Positions 35,483-44,561 of a DNA stretch of 64,000 nucleotides are shown here, piece after piece. Position 1 is the first letter of the stretch, and the number at the start of each line of letters is the position of its first letter. The position numbers were made by a program, and so were the translations under genes. Source of the stretch: Desulfobacterales bacterium (lineage in GTDB: Bacteria; Desulfobacterota; Desulfobacteria; Desulfobacterales; JAIPEE01); NCBI GenBank assembly GCA_021737275.1, contig JAIPEE010000012.1, positions 1 through 64,000 of the forward strand, in the 5' to 3' direction. The notes beneath the pieces are model-generated. The model did not search any database and was not told where the DNA came from. It saw only the letters and a program-made list of their open reading frames with translations.

Positions 35483-35863
35483 TTATGTTCTGCGGATGGC
35501 GGATCGAAAAACATCCATCAGTTGTATGCTGCCGGATTGCTCTTTTGAAAGAAAATAATCCGCCCCCTTTTTGATCGAAGCCGCTTCGTATTCTGTTGAA
35601 TCGTGGCTGGTCAATACAACAACACGGCTATTTGGAACCAAATCCTTTATGGATGTAATAAAATCGATGCCGTTACTCCCGGGCATGGCAATATCAAAAA
35701 AAACAACATCCGAAAGATCACTTTTCAAAATATCCTCAGCCTCATCAATATTATGCGCCTCCCTTACATCGACATGCGTTTCATTCTTCTGGATTGCCTC
35801 TTTCAGGATGCGCCGATAGAGTGGTGAGGAGTCTATGATCAAAATTTTTTTACGGTTTAACAT
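35483..35863 (-). CDS. stand-alone receiver-domain protein
   Basis: 126 residues, only a CheY-like receiver. Phospho-Asp57 (FFDIAMPG), the Thr/Ser switch (VVLTSHDS) and the Lys (FLSKEQ) are kept. In the acidic pocket, normally DD, there is D11 followed by SS, so metal binding may be weakened. A GGGGG-containing ribosome site precedes the ATG. It is 164 bp upstream of the NarL-type regulator on the same strand. It could act as a phosphate sink or connector for the neighbouring kinase (inference). Confidence 0.85.
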   Translation of the reverse strand: MLNRKKILIIDSSPLYRRILKEAIQKNETHVDVREAHNIDEAEDILKSDLSDVVFFDIAMPGSNGIDFITSIKDLVPNSRVVVLTSHDSTEYEAASIKKGADYFLSKEQSGSIQLMDVFRSAIRRT

Positions 35864-36193
35864 CTGAACCCCCGTGTATTGAGATCATATCAAACGAGAT
35901 TAAAATATCCTGTTTCCCACTTTCTGACTATGGGTAATAGACTGTACATGTATGCGTACGGCAATGTATAAATCGTTTATAAGATCACTCTTGTTAAAAT
36001 ATTCAAAGTCTTGACACACCGATTTTCTCATTATTTTTATTTGATTAAGTTGTGCAAAATTCCAAAGACCGGAAATTCAATCGATCCAATTGCGGTAGCT
36101 TTTGTTGAAAAAAGTGTGCCAAAAACTTTTCACTCTTTTTTTTAATTAGAAAAAATTCCTGTTCTGTGAAGATTCATCACGGATATTTTGTCA
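35864..36193. other. intergenic region
   Basis: About 330 AT-rich bases between the receiver gene and the glycosyltransferase fragment. No gene, RNA or strong hairpin was recognised. Confidence 0.4.
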
Positions 36194-36398
36194 ATGAAAC
36201 GATTTGTTGTTGCATTGCCTACGAAATTTGCCAACCTGTGCGGCCATATTATTGCCCCGAGCCAGAGTATAAAAAAACTATTTGAAAAATGCGGTACTGA
36301 AAAACACGTTGACGGTATAACCACCGGATTTGATTTGGAGCTTTTTTGAAAAAGGTAATGGCTATAATTTTCGAGAAGAACACAGGCATTATGGTTAA
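36194..36398 (+). pseudogene. fragment of a GT4 glycosyltransferase, frameshifted
   Basis: The frame from ATG 36194 reads MKRFVVALPTKFANLCGHII, then APSQSIKKLFEKCG and TTGFDLELF. This matches about residues 135-190 of the GT4 at 24033-25346 (MKRF...NYANLCDRVV, APSQSIRQL, PTGVDAAFF). The frame then stops at TGA 36347, but a +1 shift in the T-run continues the similarity with EKGNGYNFREEHRHYG against NGNGKLFREKQGID. So it is a diverged, broken copy lacking both ends, lying between a receiver gene and a copper ATPase. Confidence 0.8.
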
Positions 36399-36523
36399 TC
36401 TGAAATGCCCCTTCTGTGCTTCTGAGATCGACTGTAAACGAAACAATGCATATTGAATAGCCGATAATACGAGAATAGCGATTTTCCCCAGCGTCCGATA
36501 TTTCCGAATCCATGGTACTATTT

Positions 36524-38643
36524 TCATTTATTTAACATTTTTGCATTAATTGCCACAATAACAGTTGAAAGCGACATTACCACGGCACCGGCTGCGGGAG
36601 GGAGAAGAAGCTGGTAAAACGGATATAAAATTCCAGCGGCCAGCGGTATGGCAAAGGCATTGTATCCAGTAGCCCACCACAGGTTCTGAACCATCTTTGC
36701 ATAGGTTACGATAGACAACTCAATGACGGTGGCAACATCTCCGGGATCGGAACGAACCAACACCATATCAGCGGCTTCCATGGCCACGTCTGTACCAGCC
36801 CCAATGCCGATACCAACATCGGCCTGGGCCAGGGCGGGGGCATCGTTTATTCCGTCTCCTACCATAGCGGTTTTCAGTCCTTTATCCATGATCTTTTTAA
36901 TTTGCGTCGCTTTTCCGTCCGGCAGAACTTCAGCAAAATAATCATCCAGATTCAGCTTCTTTGCCACTTTTTCTGCCACCGCTTTTGAATCGCCGGTGAG
37001 CATCATGACCTTCAATCCCATCTCCTTTAATCGGGATACCGCTTTTTCGGCAGACTGGCGAACAATATCTTCCAAGGCCAATGCGCCTTCAAGAAGGTTG
37101 TCCACTAAAAGATAAACAACCGTTTTACCCTCGTCTGCCAGTTGTTTAACCGTGTTATTGTCAATGCTGATATCATTTTCATCTAAATATCCGGGACTGA
37201 CGACCTTGATGTTTTTTCCATCAGCAATTGCTTCCGCCCCTTTTCCCGGAATAGCATTAAAATTTTTCGAATCGATAAGATCTATGTCGCGATCCATGGC
37301 CGCATCCACAATTCCGCGGGCAATGGCATGCTCGGAATGATTTTCCAGCCCGGCAGCCAGCTTAAGAATGTCGTCTTCGGACCGATCGTTTAAAGAAACA
37401 ATATTCGACACACCGAAACGCCCTTCCGTTAAGGTGCCGGTTTTATCAAAAACAATCACGTCAAGATCTTTTGCTTTTTCAAATGCCGTCCGGTTCCTGA
37501 TCAAAAGACCCTTTTTTGCGGCCATGGCAGTGGATACCGCCACCACCAGGGGTACGGCCAGACCCAGTGCATGAGGACAGGTGATTACCATCACTGTGAC
37601 CATCCGTTCCAGCGAAAATACAAACTCTCGGTCGGCCAGCAGCCAGGCAAGCAATGTCACTACCCCTGATGTCAGAGCAATGATGGTCAGCCAAAAGGCG
37701 GCCCGATCCGCTGTGTTCTGCGCTTTGGAGCCGGATTCCTGAGCCTTTTTAACCATATGGACCACCTGGGAGAGATAGGTTTCATCACCGGTTTTTTGAA
37801 TATTTATCTCAATGGCGGAATCTCCGTTGACACTGCCGCCGATCACTTCGTCGCCCTCGCTTTTTTCCACCTGCCTGCTTTCGCCGGTAACCATGGATTC
37901 ATCAATGCTTGTGCGTCCATCCACAATGACACCGTCCGTGGGAATTTTTTCCCCGGGTTTGACTGCCACACGGTCGTCAGGCTTCAGGTCGGAAACCGTC
38001 ACTTCCTCAGTTTTACCATCTTTAGTGATGCGATGCGCTTTTGACGGAATCAGCTTAACCAGTTCCTCTAAAGCCCCGGAAGCCCCCATCACGGACCGCA
38101 TTTCAATCCAGTGGCCGAGAAGCATAATGTCGATCAGGGTGGCCAGCTCCCAGAAAAAAACTTTTCCCGGCAAACCGAAGACAACTGCACTGCTATAAGT
38201 ATATGCCACAAGAACTGCCATACCGATCAGGGTCATCATGCCCGGTTCTTTTTTTTTCAGTTCATCAAAAAGCCCTTTTAAAAAAGGCCAGCCCCCGTAA
38301 AAAAAACAATGGTGGCAAAACCGAACTGGATATAGCTGTCGCCGGCAAAATCCCATTTGCTCTTAACATCCATAAATTCCTGGATGAGAGGCGCCAGCAG
38401 GACGACCGGGATGCTAAAAGCAAGAGAAACCCAGAACCGAAGCCTGAAGTCGACTACCATGTGTGCATGGTGGTTCTGATGGTCCTCGTGTTCACTATGA
38501 TCGCCATTATTTTCATGGCTCTTGTGATTTTTGTAATTCCCATGATCCTTATGGTTATTGCTATGTTGATTATTATGCTTTTCATGGTCACTACGGCCAT
38601 CTTGCGGAGTGTCATGATTCTGTTGATCTGAAGATTTACTCAT
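36524..38643 (-). pseudogene. copB: CopB-type copper P-type ATPase, split by a frameshift
   Basis: Two adjacent frames together encode a complete P1B-type ATPase. 38278-38643 holds the His-rich N-terminus (14 His in about 60 residues) and the first membrane segment, ending ATIVFFTGAGLF. The frame from about 38356 to 36524 continues with FFYGGWPFLKGLFDELKKK and carries TGES, the CPH motif (ITCPHALGL), DKTGTLTEGR and GDGINDAP. CPH plus the His-rich N-terminus points to the P1B-3 CopB group (Cu export). The break is at a run of 8 A (38300-38307; T8 in the message), where 9 would restore one frame. It may be a mutation, sequencing error, or slippage site. Confidence 0.82.
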
Positions 38644-38657
38644 AGTTTTTCAACCTT

Positions 38658-39578
38658 TTAGTTGAGAAATCCCTGTATAATCCGATTAACTGCTTCATCA
38701 TAAGTAAGCCCCAGGCTCATGAGCTTCATAAGCTGATCATTGGCGATTTTTCCGATAGATGCCTCATGTGTTAATTCTGCGTCCGGGTGTAGGGCCCTTA
38801 AGGCCGGAATGGTCTGATTGTTTCCATTATCCATAATAATAGCATCACATTCAATATGTCCATAGCATTTGGCTCGTGCTGTCAGATTGACATAAAAGTC
38901 CTGTTTGGAATCACCTTTCAGAACGGATCGGGAAACAATATTCGACTTACTGCCGTTTCCGGTCAGGGAAATTTCATTTTTAGATTCCGTCATCTGTGAA
39001 CCCTCAGTCATAACCCTTTCGGTAATCAGCAGCACACTTCTGGCACCAATTTCAGCCTCGTTGTATCGTTTGGCTTCATCCACGCCCCCGAGTTGGGTCA
39101 ACACCATCTCCGCCTGTGCATTTTCTTCCATAAATATTTTTGTGGTGGGATTTAAAATGCGCCGGCCTGAACCCTCACCAATGGCAATATGCTTTTCAAC
39201 ATATTTAACCTTTGCACCCGCCTTAATTTGGAACTCGTGAATCCCGGAATGACCCTCGGATTCTTTGCCTCCGCAATGAATTCCGCACCCGGCAATAATA
39301 GTCACATCCGCTCCTTCTCCAATGATAAATGTATTATAGACAGTGTCATGAAGTCCTGCCTGGGAGAGAATGACCGGAATATGAACGGATTCATTCTTCG
39401 TGTCCGGTTTGATGTCAATAAAAATGCCGTCTCCTTTTTCATTGGTCTCAATTTTGATATTTGCGGAGACCTCGCGTCCCAGAAGCTTCCCATTTTTACG
39501 GATATTATAAGCTCCTTTGGGAAGACCTTCCAGATCAGCAACTTCTTTTAAAATTTTTTTATCGGTAGCATCTATCAT
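38658..39578 (-). CDS. SufB/SufD-like Fe-S scaffold protein
   Basis: 306 residues, shorter than SufB or SufD of the full SUF system, made of the beta-helix core: FIIGEGADVTIIAGCGIHCGG, MEENAQAEMVLTQLGG, then a C-terminal LHPDAELTHEASIGKI, which keeps the conserved His/Glu region. Two ATG codons stand together, and the second (39576-39578) is better spaced from GGGAG. It overlaps the SufC gene by 20 bp. With SufC it forms the minimal SufBC ('SmsCB'-like) set known from archaea and anaerobes, probably assembling Fe-S clusters in the cytoplasm. Confidence 0.87.
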   Translation of the reverse strand: MIDATDKKILKEVADLEGLPKGAYNIRKNGKLLGREVSANIKIETNEKGDGIFIDIKPDTKNESVHIPVILSQAGLHDTVYNTFIIGEGADVTIIAGCGIHCGGKESEGHSGIHEFQIKAGAKVKYVEKHIAIGEGSGRRILNPTTKIFMEENAQAEMVLTQLGGVDEAKRYNEAEIGARSVLLITERVMTEGSQMTESKNEISLTGNGSKSNIVSRSVLKGDSKQDFYVNLTARAKCYGHIECDAIIMDNGNNQTIPALRALHPDAELTHEASIGKIANDQLMKLMSLGLTYDEAVNRIIQGFLN

Positions 39579-40323
39579 CATTTTCTCCCTGGCATGATTT
39601 ACTGAATGTGCATACGCTTAAATCCTCCAGCATGGGTATGGCTCCTTTCAAATTTCCTGAATAAGCGATCTTTCCATTCAGGATCAGCAAAAGCGTGTCT
39701 GCGGTTTCCAGAAATGCCTTGTTGTGGCTGACCACAATGGTGGTGGTGTTATTTTCTTTCTGCTCTCGCTTCAGCAGATCCACCATGGGACCGATGGTCC
39801 AGAGGTCGATGCCGGTGTCCGGTTCATCATAAATGGCCACCTTGGGATTTCTGGCAATCACTGTTGCCAATTCAATTTTTTTTATCTCTCCGCCGGATAA
39901 TTTGCCGTCCACGGGCTTATCCAGAAAATCCATGGAGCAAACGCCTACCCTCGCAATAATCCGGGCAAGTGTATCTTCGTCATCAGTCCCCGCAGAAATG
40001 GATAAAAGGTCCCGGAAATTGGTCCCCTTGAACCGTGCCGGGTGCTGAAATCCATAGACGACGCCCGCATTGGAGCGCTCATTTATAGGAAGGGCGCTGA
40101 TGTCTTTTCCGTTAAACATAATTTTCCCGGAACTTAATTCGTTTATTCCCATAATCAGCTTGGCAAGTGATGTTTTGCCGGACCCGTTCGGCCCGGTGAT
40201 AGTGTAAAATCCGCCCGGTTCAAAGGTAAAACTAACGTCATCTACAATCGTCTTTTGTGAAAGAGTTTTGTCTTTGGTTTTGGAATCCGGCGCTTTGAAT
40301 GTAACATTTTGTAGTTGCAGCAT
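39559..40323 (-). CDS. sufC: SufC-type Fe-S assembly ATPase
   Basis: 254 residues of the ABC ATPase fold: Walker A GPNGSGKTS near 48, the SufC hallmark FQHPARFKG, signature LSGGEIKK, Walker B KVAIYDEPDTGID, and the switch His in VVSHNKAF. It provides ATP-driven conformational change to the SufB-like partner encoded next. An in-frame start lies eight codons upstream; the family normally starts at MLxLxN, so 40323 is used. No sufS, sufU or sufE lies beside it. Confidence 0.9.
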   Translation of the reverse strand: MLQLQNVTFKAPDSKTKDKTLSQKTIVDDVSFTFEPGGFYTITGPNGSGKTSLAKLIMGINELSSGKIMFNGKDISALPINERSNAGVVYGFQHPARFKGTNFRDLLSISAGTDDEDTLARIIARVGVCSMDFLDKPVDGKLSGGEIKKIELATVIARNPKVAIYDEPDTGIDLWTIGPMVDLLKREQKENNTTTIVVSHNKAFLETADTLLLILNGKIAYSGNLKGAIPMLEDLSVCTFSKSCQGENDDRCYR

Positions 40324-40347
40324 GGCTGGTCTCTTTTTCTGAATCAT

Positions 40348-40629
40348 TAAAATTCGATTATACCGATCAAGGACTTTTGTTTTTTAAATCCTTTATGGCG
40401 TGAATAACATCTTCAATTGCCTCATGCTTTCCTTCACCGCCGGCTGTAATCTCGGATGATTTTTTTGATCTATTTTTTCAAAACAGACAGTTCGGACCAG
40501 GTCTGTTCAATCTTTCGGACCTGTTCTTCAAATCGCGGTGATGCGATTCCTGATGAAAATTCCTTTCTCCGCGGAAAGGGGACACGACCCCCTTCCCGCC
40601 CGATCAATCAGTCGTTCGGCAATGAATGA
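40348..40629 (-). other. gap with decayed-looking short frames
   Basis: Between SufC and desulfoferrodoxin, short open frames run on the - strand (for example one ending FEEQVRKIEQTWSELS and one ending AIEDVIHAIKDLKNKSP), broken by stops. They look like remains of one or two lost genes. I could not assign a family. Confidence 0.3.
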
Positions 40630-41004
40630 TCAACTCTTCCACAAACCATGAACATTACAGTATTCCCGGGCAGTCACACCGGTTTTGATGGATTTGAAGA
40701 TTGCTTCAGGGGATTGGCCGGGTTTGAGATACTGTTTGCAAACAATGTCGCCATCGGTAATCTCAATCCATTCAATATAATGTTTTTCCTCCATGGGATG
40801 AGGATTGCTTCCAACTTTAACCGTGACGCCTTCTCCGGACGGTTCGATCACCGGTACATGTTTTTCTTTTCCTTCATCAGCGGTTTTTGCCTCAAATAAT
40901 TTCATATCTTCACCGCAGCAGACCAGTTGACCGTCTCCGCTGTGCAGGACTTCCACAATGTTTCCACATATATCACATTTGTAAATCTCTTGTTTTTTTG
41001 CCAT
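40630..41004 (-). CDS. dfx: desulfoferrodoxin (superoxide reductase)
   Basis: 124 residues. The N-terminal desulforedoxin domain has CDICG and VCCGEDM, four Cys binding the first iron. The catalytic domain has KHVPVIE (with Glu and Lys lids), [14 protein letters not shown] and CNVHGLW, the His4Cys centre that reduces superoxide to peroxide without making oxygen, suited to anaerobes. GGAGG lies eight bases before the ATG. The length and all iron ligands are normal. It is next to Fe-S assembly genes, consistent with oxidative-stress defence. Confidence 0.95.
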   Translation of the reverse strand: MAKKQEIYKCDICGNIVEVLHSGDGQLVCCGEDMKLFEAKTADEGKEKHVPVIEPSGEGVTVKVGSNPHPMEEKHYIEWIEITDGDIVCKQYLKPGQSPEAIFKSIKTGVTAREYCNVHGLWKS

Positions 41005-41136
41005 TTCTTTGTCCTCCTTTTTTTATGATTCTTTTTTCTTTTAATCGAGCGTCTGCTTTTTTAGTTTATCGTTTGAATCGTTGTAATTATTAACGCTCAT
41101 ATGGCATATCAACTAAAAACACGGTTAATAGCCTTA

Positions 41137-41385
41137 TCACATAAGTATCATCTTTATCGGCAGTTCACGTGATGGCGGTTTGATCGGTGGCACTTCTTCC
41201 GAATCACGGCGAGGGGGCATTTCCTTCGGTGGTCTGCCTGGAACCGACGGATCTTCCATTGGCGGTGGCATTTCTTTCGGTTTTGGTGGATCTTCTATCG
41301 GAGGTTCTTTTTTTTTCTCCGACCGAATGCCATTATCATTCAAACAAATATAAATGCTATTTTTTTCAGGTTGGATGTCTTCCAC
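41137..41385 (-). CDS. proline-rich low-complexity protein
   Basis: 82 residues, with a short ordered start (MEDIQPEKNSIYICLNDNG) and a tail made of Pro, Glu, Lys, Met and Arg, with repeats such as EMPPPMEDPS and EMPPRRDSEEVPP. GGAGG lies five bases before the GTG at 41383-41385, which is preferred over the TTG twelve bases upstream. No signal peptide. Pro-rich disordered tails often mediate protein contact; I do not recognise a family. Confidence 0.55.
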   Translation of the reverse strand: MEDIQPEKNSIYICLNDNGIRSEKKKEPPIEDPPKPKEMPPPMEDPSVPGRPPKEMPPRRDSEEVPPIKPPSRELPIKMILM

Positions 41386-41964
41386 ATAGGCCTCCAATAT
41401 TCAATTTATTTTTTTTTATTTAAAATTTAGATGCTTACTCAAATTTAAATCACTATAGGATTTAGTTAACGAACGGCATCAACTGGAAATGACATTACAC
41501 TATATGTGAAAAATATAAATAATGGTAATTTTGTATTTTATTACAAATAAGTATGTATTGGCCTGCTGCGCAATTTTTTTATCATTACAAAATTTTTCTC
41601 GAAAAGTTCAAAAAATGGTGAGAAACTGATCTGATGAATTAAAAAATATTGGAACAACCCTGATGGATCACAATGGCAATTATCCTGAACATTTTTATTA
41701 TGTCCTTTTCAGTTGTGCATATTATTGCAGGGGCTTTCGGAATAAGGTGGTTTAAAGATTGAATTTTGGGTACGTTTATCAGTATGTTTCCCAAGATTAT
41801 TTTATTACCTGCCGGTTTGCTGATTTAATTCAACTGGGTATTTTTGTTGAATTAAAATACTGTGTTCAACTTATTGTTTTTCCGCCCAATGCATACATAT
41901 TTGGGATAAAAGTTTTTAAAACTGGAATAACAGTTAAAAATCTTTCTTAAAAGGAACATGATAA
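41386..41964. other. AT-rich intergenic region
   Basis: About 580 bases with only weak frames. A 29-codon frame at 41673 (MAIILNIFIMSFSVVHIIAG...) would be a single membrane helix but has no ribosome site. Nothing else could be supported. Confidence 0.4.
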
Positions 41965-42171
41965 ATGAAAAATAAAATTAATTATCGATGTGAAGTTTGC
42001 GGCCAAAATGTTGAAATCGTAGATGGTAAAATCAATATACCGGAATGTTGCAAAAGGCAAATGGTTAAGGTCGACGATCTCGACTTTTGTGAAAAACCAA
42101 GTGATCAGGAGTTTGCGAGACTGTATGATAATGACGGGCCCTGCGATGATGGAAGGCGTGGAAAAATATAA
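41965..42171 (+). CDS. desulforedoxin-like small protein
   Basis: 68 residues. CEVCGQNVEIV and PECCKRQM reproduce the CxxC...CC spacing of the desulforedoxin domain that also begins desulfoferrodoxin, so it should bind one iron or zinc atom. An acidic tail of about 30 residues follows, which the classic 36-residue desulforedoxin lacks. AAGGA stands about nine bases before the ATG. It is followed 34 bp later by another small CxxC protein. It may serve as an electron carrier to oxygen-defence enzymes. Confidence 0.8.
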   Translation: MKNKINYRCEVCGQNVEIVDGKINIPECCKRQMVKVDDLDFCEKPSDQEFARLYDNDGPCDDGRRGKI

Positions 42172-42211
42172 AAATCATTTTTTTTAACACGAATTAGAAA
42201 GGAATATGTTT

Positions 42212-42433
42212 ATGGTACAAAAGAAAGTAATTATTGATCTGGAAAAAATAAATGGTTCTCTTGCAGATGGATGTGCTGCCTGCGGAAGAAAATTTTTACT
42301 GGGGGAAACAGCCGTTCTTGCCATCGGATCATGGGAAGGCGGCCCGAGATATATTCATGAAAGTGAAGCGGTTTTTGACAGCAACATCTCACAATATTTT
42401 GAAAAAAAATATTATCCGCTACGCCTTAAATAA
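42212..42433 (+). CDS. small CxxC protein, unknown
   Basis: 73 residues from the ATG at 42212 (an ATG two codons earlier is possible; AAAGGA lies upstream). The central DGCAACGRKFLLGE looks like half of a metal-binding zinc-ribbon, followed by AIGSWEGGPRYIHESEA. I do not recognise the family, though it resembles conserved hypothetical proteins of sulfate reducers. It lies directly behind the desulforedoxin-like gene in the same direction, so the two probably share a transcript. Confidence 0.7.
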   Translation: MVQKKVIIDLEKINGSLADGCAACGRKFLLGETAVLAIGSWEGGPRYIHESEAVFDSNISQYFEKKYYPLRLK

Positions 42434-42703
42434 TTTTTTAAATGTAAAAAATTGCTAAAACACAGACCGCTAATGATATAGTGAACAATCAGTTAAGCTT
42501 GAGGTATTATCCCGTTAATTGCCTTTACAACTTCATAAGGTAGCGTTGTAAACATGGAAAGCTAAAACAGGCAGAAGGAGATAACTGTTTTTTATTTATT
42601 TTTCAGTCAGTCATAACGTAATATATCAGAGAAGAACCGCTGCCTCTTTCTTTTTAAAATTTGATTACTTGTAAATGGCATATCAATCTGATAAACCACC
42701 GCC

Positions 42704-43312
42704 ATGCAAATGCTTAACAACATACCGCCATTAATTCTGGCATCCAAATCTCCCAGGCGTAAGTATCTTCTGGAACAAGCCGGTCTGACGTTTTCAATTA
42801 TTCCAAGCGATTTTGATGAACGCAGCATTCCGATGACGGATCCGGAGCGCTATGTTAAGGTTCTGGCTGAAGCCAAGGCAATGGATATTGCCAGGCAGTA
42901 TCCGAAAAACTGGATTATAGGTGCAGATACAATTGTTTTGATTAATGACACCATTTTAGGCAAACCAAAATCAAGAAATGAAGCACGTCGGATGCTGAAT
43001 CAGCTCAGCGGAAATATTCACCATGTATATACCGGCTATACCATCTGCTGCATTGAAAAGAACGGCTATTTTACGGATGTTGCCAAAACGGATGTATTTT
43101 TTAAAAATTTGACCGAAGAAGAGATTGAATGGTATGTTCACACAAAAGAACCGTTTGACAAGGCCGGCGCCTATGCAATTCAGGGACTTGGTACTTTTCT
43201 GGTTAAAAAAGTTAACGGCTCTTATACCAATGTTGTCGGGCTTCCGGTTTGTGAAATTATTGAATATCTGATTAAAAGTGGCGTTGTCGGTTTTAAAAAT
43301 GACAATTCGTAA
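42704..43312 (+). CDS. maf: Maf-like nucleoside-triphosphate pyrophosphatase
   Basis: 202 residues of the Maf family, which hydrolyses non-canonical or modified nucleoside triphosphates (dTTP/UTP type) in the cytoplasm. LILASKSPRRKYLLEQAG is the phosphate-binding N-terminus, GADTIVLIND holds the catalytic Asp, and LGKPKSRNEARRML and YAIQGLGTFLV follow as usual. It opens a tight + strand operon with yggS and queH and marks the return to housekeeping genes. Confidence 0.94.
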   Translation: MQMLNNIPPLILASKSPRRKYLLEQAGLTFSIIPSDFDERSIPMTDPERYVKVLAEAKAMDIARQYPKNWIIGADTIVLINDTILGKPKSRNEARRMLNQLSGNIHHVYTGYTICCIEKNGYFTDVAKTDVFFKNLTEEEIEWYVHTKEPFDKAGAYAIQGLGTFLVKKVNGSYTNVVGLPVCEIIEYLIKSGVVGFKNDNS

Positions 43313-43335
43313 ATTAATTGTGGAGTGACCTGATT

Positions 43336-44019
43336 TTGAAAAACCGTATTGAGGAAATACAAAACCGAATTAAAACTGCAGCACTACGGTCCAGTCGCCG
43401 GCCTGAAGAGATTACACTTGTAGCGGTCAGCAAAACAAAACCGGTTGAAGATATTATTGAAGCCATTAATTCCGGAATTAACGTTATCGGTGAAAACTAT
43501 ATCCAGGAAGCTCGTGAAAAGTATGAACAGTTAAAAGATAGTGACCTATCATGGCACTTTATCGGCCACCTTCAGTCCAATAAAGCCAAATATGCTGTAA
43601 AAATATTTGACCTTATTCAAACGGTAGACAGTCTTAAACTTGCACGGGAAATTGATAAGCAGGCGAAAAAGATCAATAAAATTCAGGATATTCTTGTTCA
43701 GGTTAACATTGGAGAGGAAGCGTCAAAATCCGGTACCTCCTCAGAAAAAACACTTAATCTTATTAAAGAAATCAGCTTGCTTGAAAATATTGCCATAAAG
43801 GGATTAATGACAATCCCACCCTATTATGACGAACCGGATAAAGTCGGTCCTTTTTTCAAGGCGCTTCGTGATCTACGTGATAACATTATCAGGGAAAATA
43901 TTCCCGGCATTGATTTGAACGGGCTTTCCATGGGCATGAGCGGTGATTTTGAGGTTGCCATTGAAAATGGCGCAACACTGGTCAGAGTAGGAACTGCAAT
44001 TTTTGGAGAACGAAATTGA
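43336..44019 (+). CDS. yggS: PLP-binding homeostasis protein YggS
   Basis: About 227 residues, single-domain fold III PLP protein without a known catalytic reaction; it buffers pyridoxal phosphate. ITLVAVSKTKPVEDI carries the PLP Lys, GENYIQEA and HFIGHLQSNKAK are conserved, and GLSMGMSGDFEVAIENG with VRVGTAIFGERN binds the phosphate. The frame opens with a TTG at 43318, but the TTG at 43336 fits the family N-terminus better. It overlaps queH by four bases. Confidence 0.93.
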   Translation: MKNRIEEIQNRIKTAALRSSRRPEEITLVAVSKTKPVEDIIEAINSGINVIGENYIQEAREKYEQLKDSDLSWHFIGHLQSNKAKYAVKIFDLIQTVDSLKLAREIDKQAKKINKIQDILVQVNIGEEASKSGTSSEKTLNLIKEISLLENIAIKGLMTIPPYYDEPDKVGPFFKALRDLRDNIIRENIPGIDLNGLSMGMSGDFEVAIENGATLVRVGTAIFGERN

Positions 44020-44552
44020 AGCTGCTCCTCCATGCCTGCTGTGCACCCTGCCTGATTTATCCGTTAAGAGTGCTGCGCGAAAAAGATATTTCAATTATGG
44101 GATTCTTTTACCGGCATAATATTCATCCATATACCGAGTGTAAAAAGCGTGAAGACACATTACAAAGCTATGCCGAAGAAAAAGAACTTCATGTTATTTA
44201 CCAGGAAGATTATGACCCTGAAACATTTTTAAGAAATGTGGTATTCAGAGAATCAAAACGCTGTACATATTGTTATCATGACCGTCTCAAATCAACTGCA
44301 CTTCTGGCCAAACGGGGCAAGTTTGACAGTTTTTCCACCACACTTTTATACAGTAAGTTTCAAAATCATGATTTGATCAAATCTGTGGGCGAATCCATCG
44401 GAAAATCAGTTGGCATACCATTTTATTACCAGGATTTTCGTGAAGGATGGAAAGAAGGAATTAATACGTCAAAAGCCCTTGGCATGTATCGCCAGCAATA
44501 CTGCGGTTGTATTTATAGTGAAAAAGAACGATACCTGAAAAAAACAGTCTGA
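44016..44552 (+). CDS. queH: epoxyqueuosine reductase QueH
   Basis: 178 residues of the DUF208/QueH family, which performs the last step of tRNA queuosine synthesis. The N-terminal HACCAPC, the central CTYCYHDRL and the late QYCGCIYS provide the Cys ligands for the Fe-S cluster and metal site. The TTG start at 44016 overlaps the yggS stop (TTGA). QueH replaces cobalamin-dependent QueG in many anaerobes. No other queuosine gene is nearby. Confidence 0.93.
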   Translation: MKLLLHACCAPCLIYPLRVLREKDISIMGFFYRHNIHPYTECKKREDTLQSYAEEKELHVIYQEDYDPETFLRNVVFRESKRCTYCYHDRLKSTALLAKRGKFDSFSTTLLYSKFQNHDLIKSVGESIGKSVGIPFYYQDFREGWKEGINTSKALGMYRQQYCGCIYSEKERYLKKTV

Positions 44553-44561
44553 AAAATCATT

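Noticed and set aside
36391-36456. Short frame MVNLKCPFC... as a zinc-ribbon gene
   Set aside because: Only 21 codons, no ribosome site, overlapping the glycosyltransferase fragment.
38463-38645. His-rich frames on the + strand opposite copB
   Set aside because: They are shadows of the low-complexity His/Asp/Asn coding region on the - strand.
42434-42703. Duplicate of the tRNA-Sec 3' end (attR) at the right island border
   Set aside because: I read this gap for the tRNA tail and found no match, so the border remains undefined.
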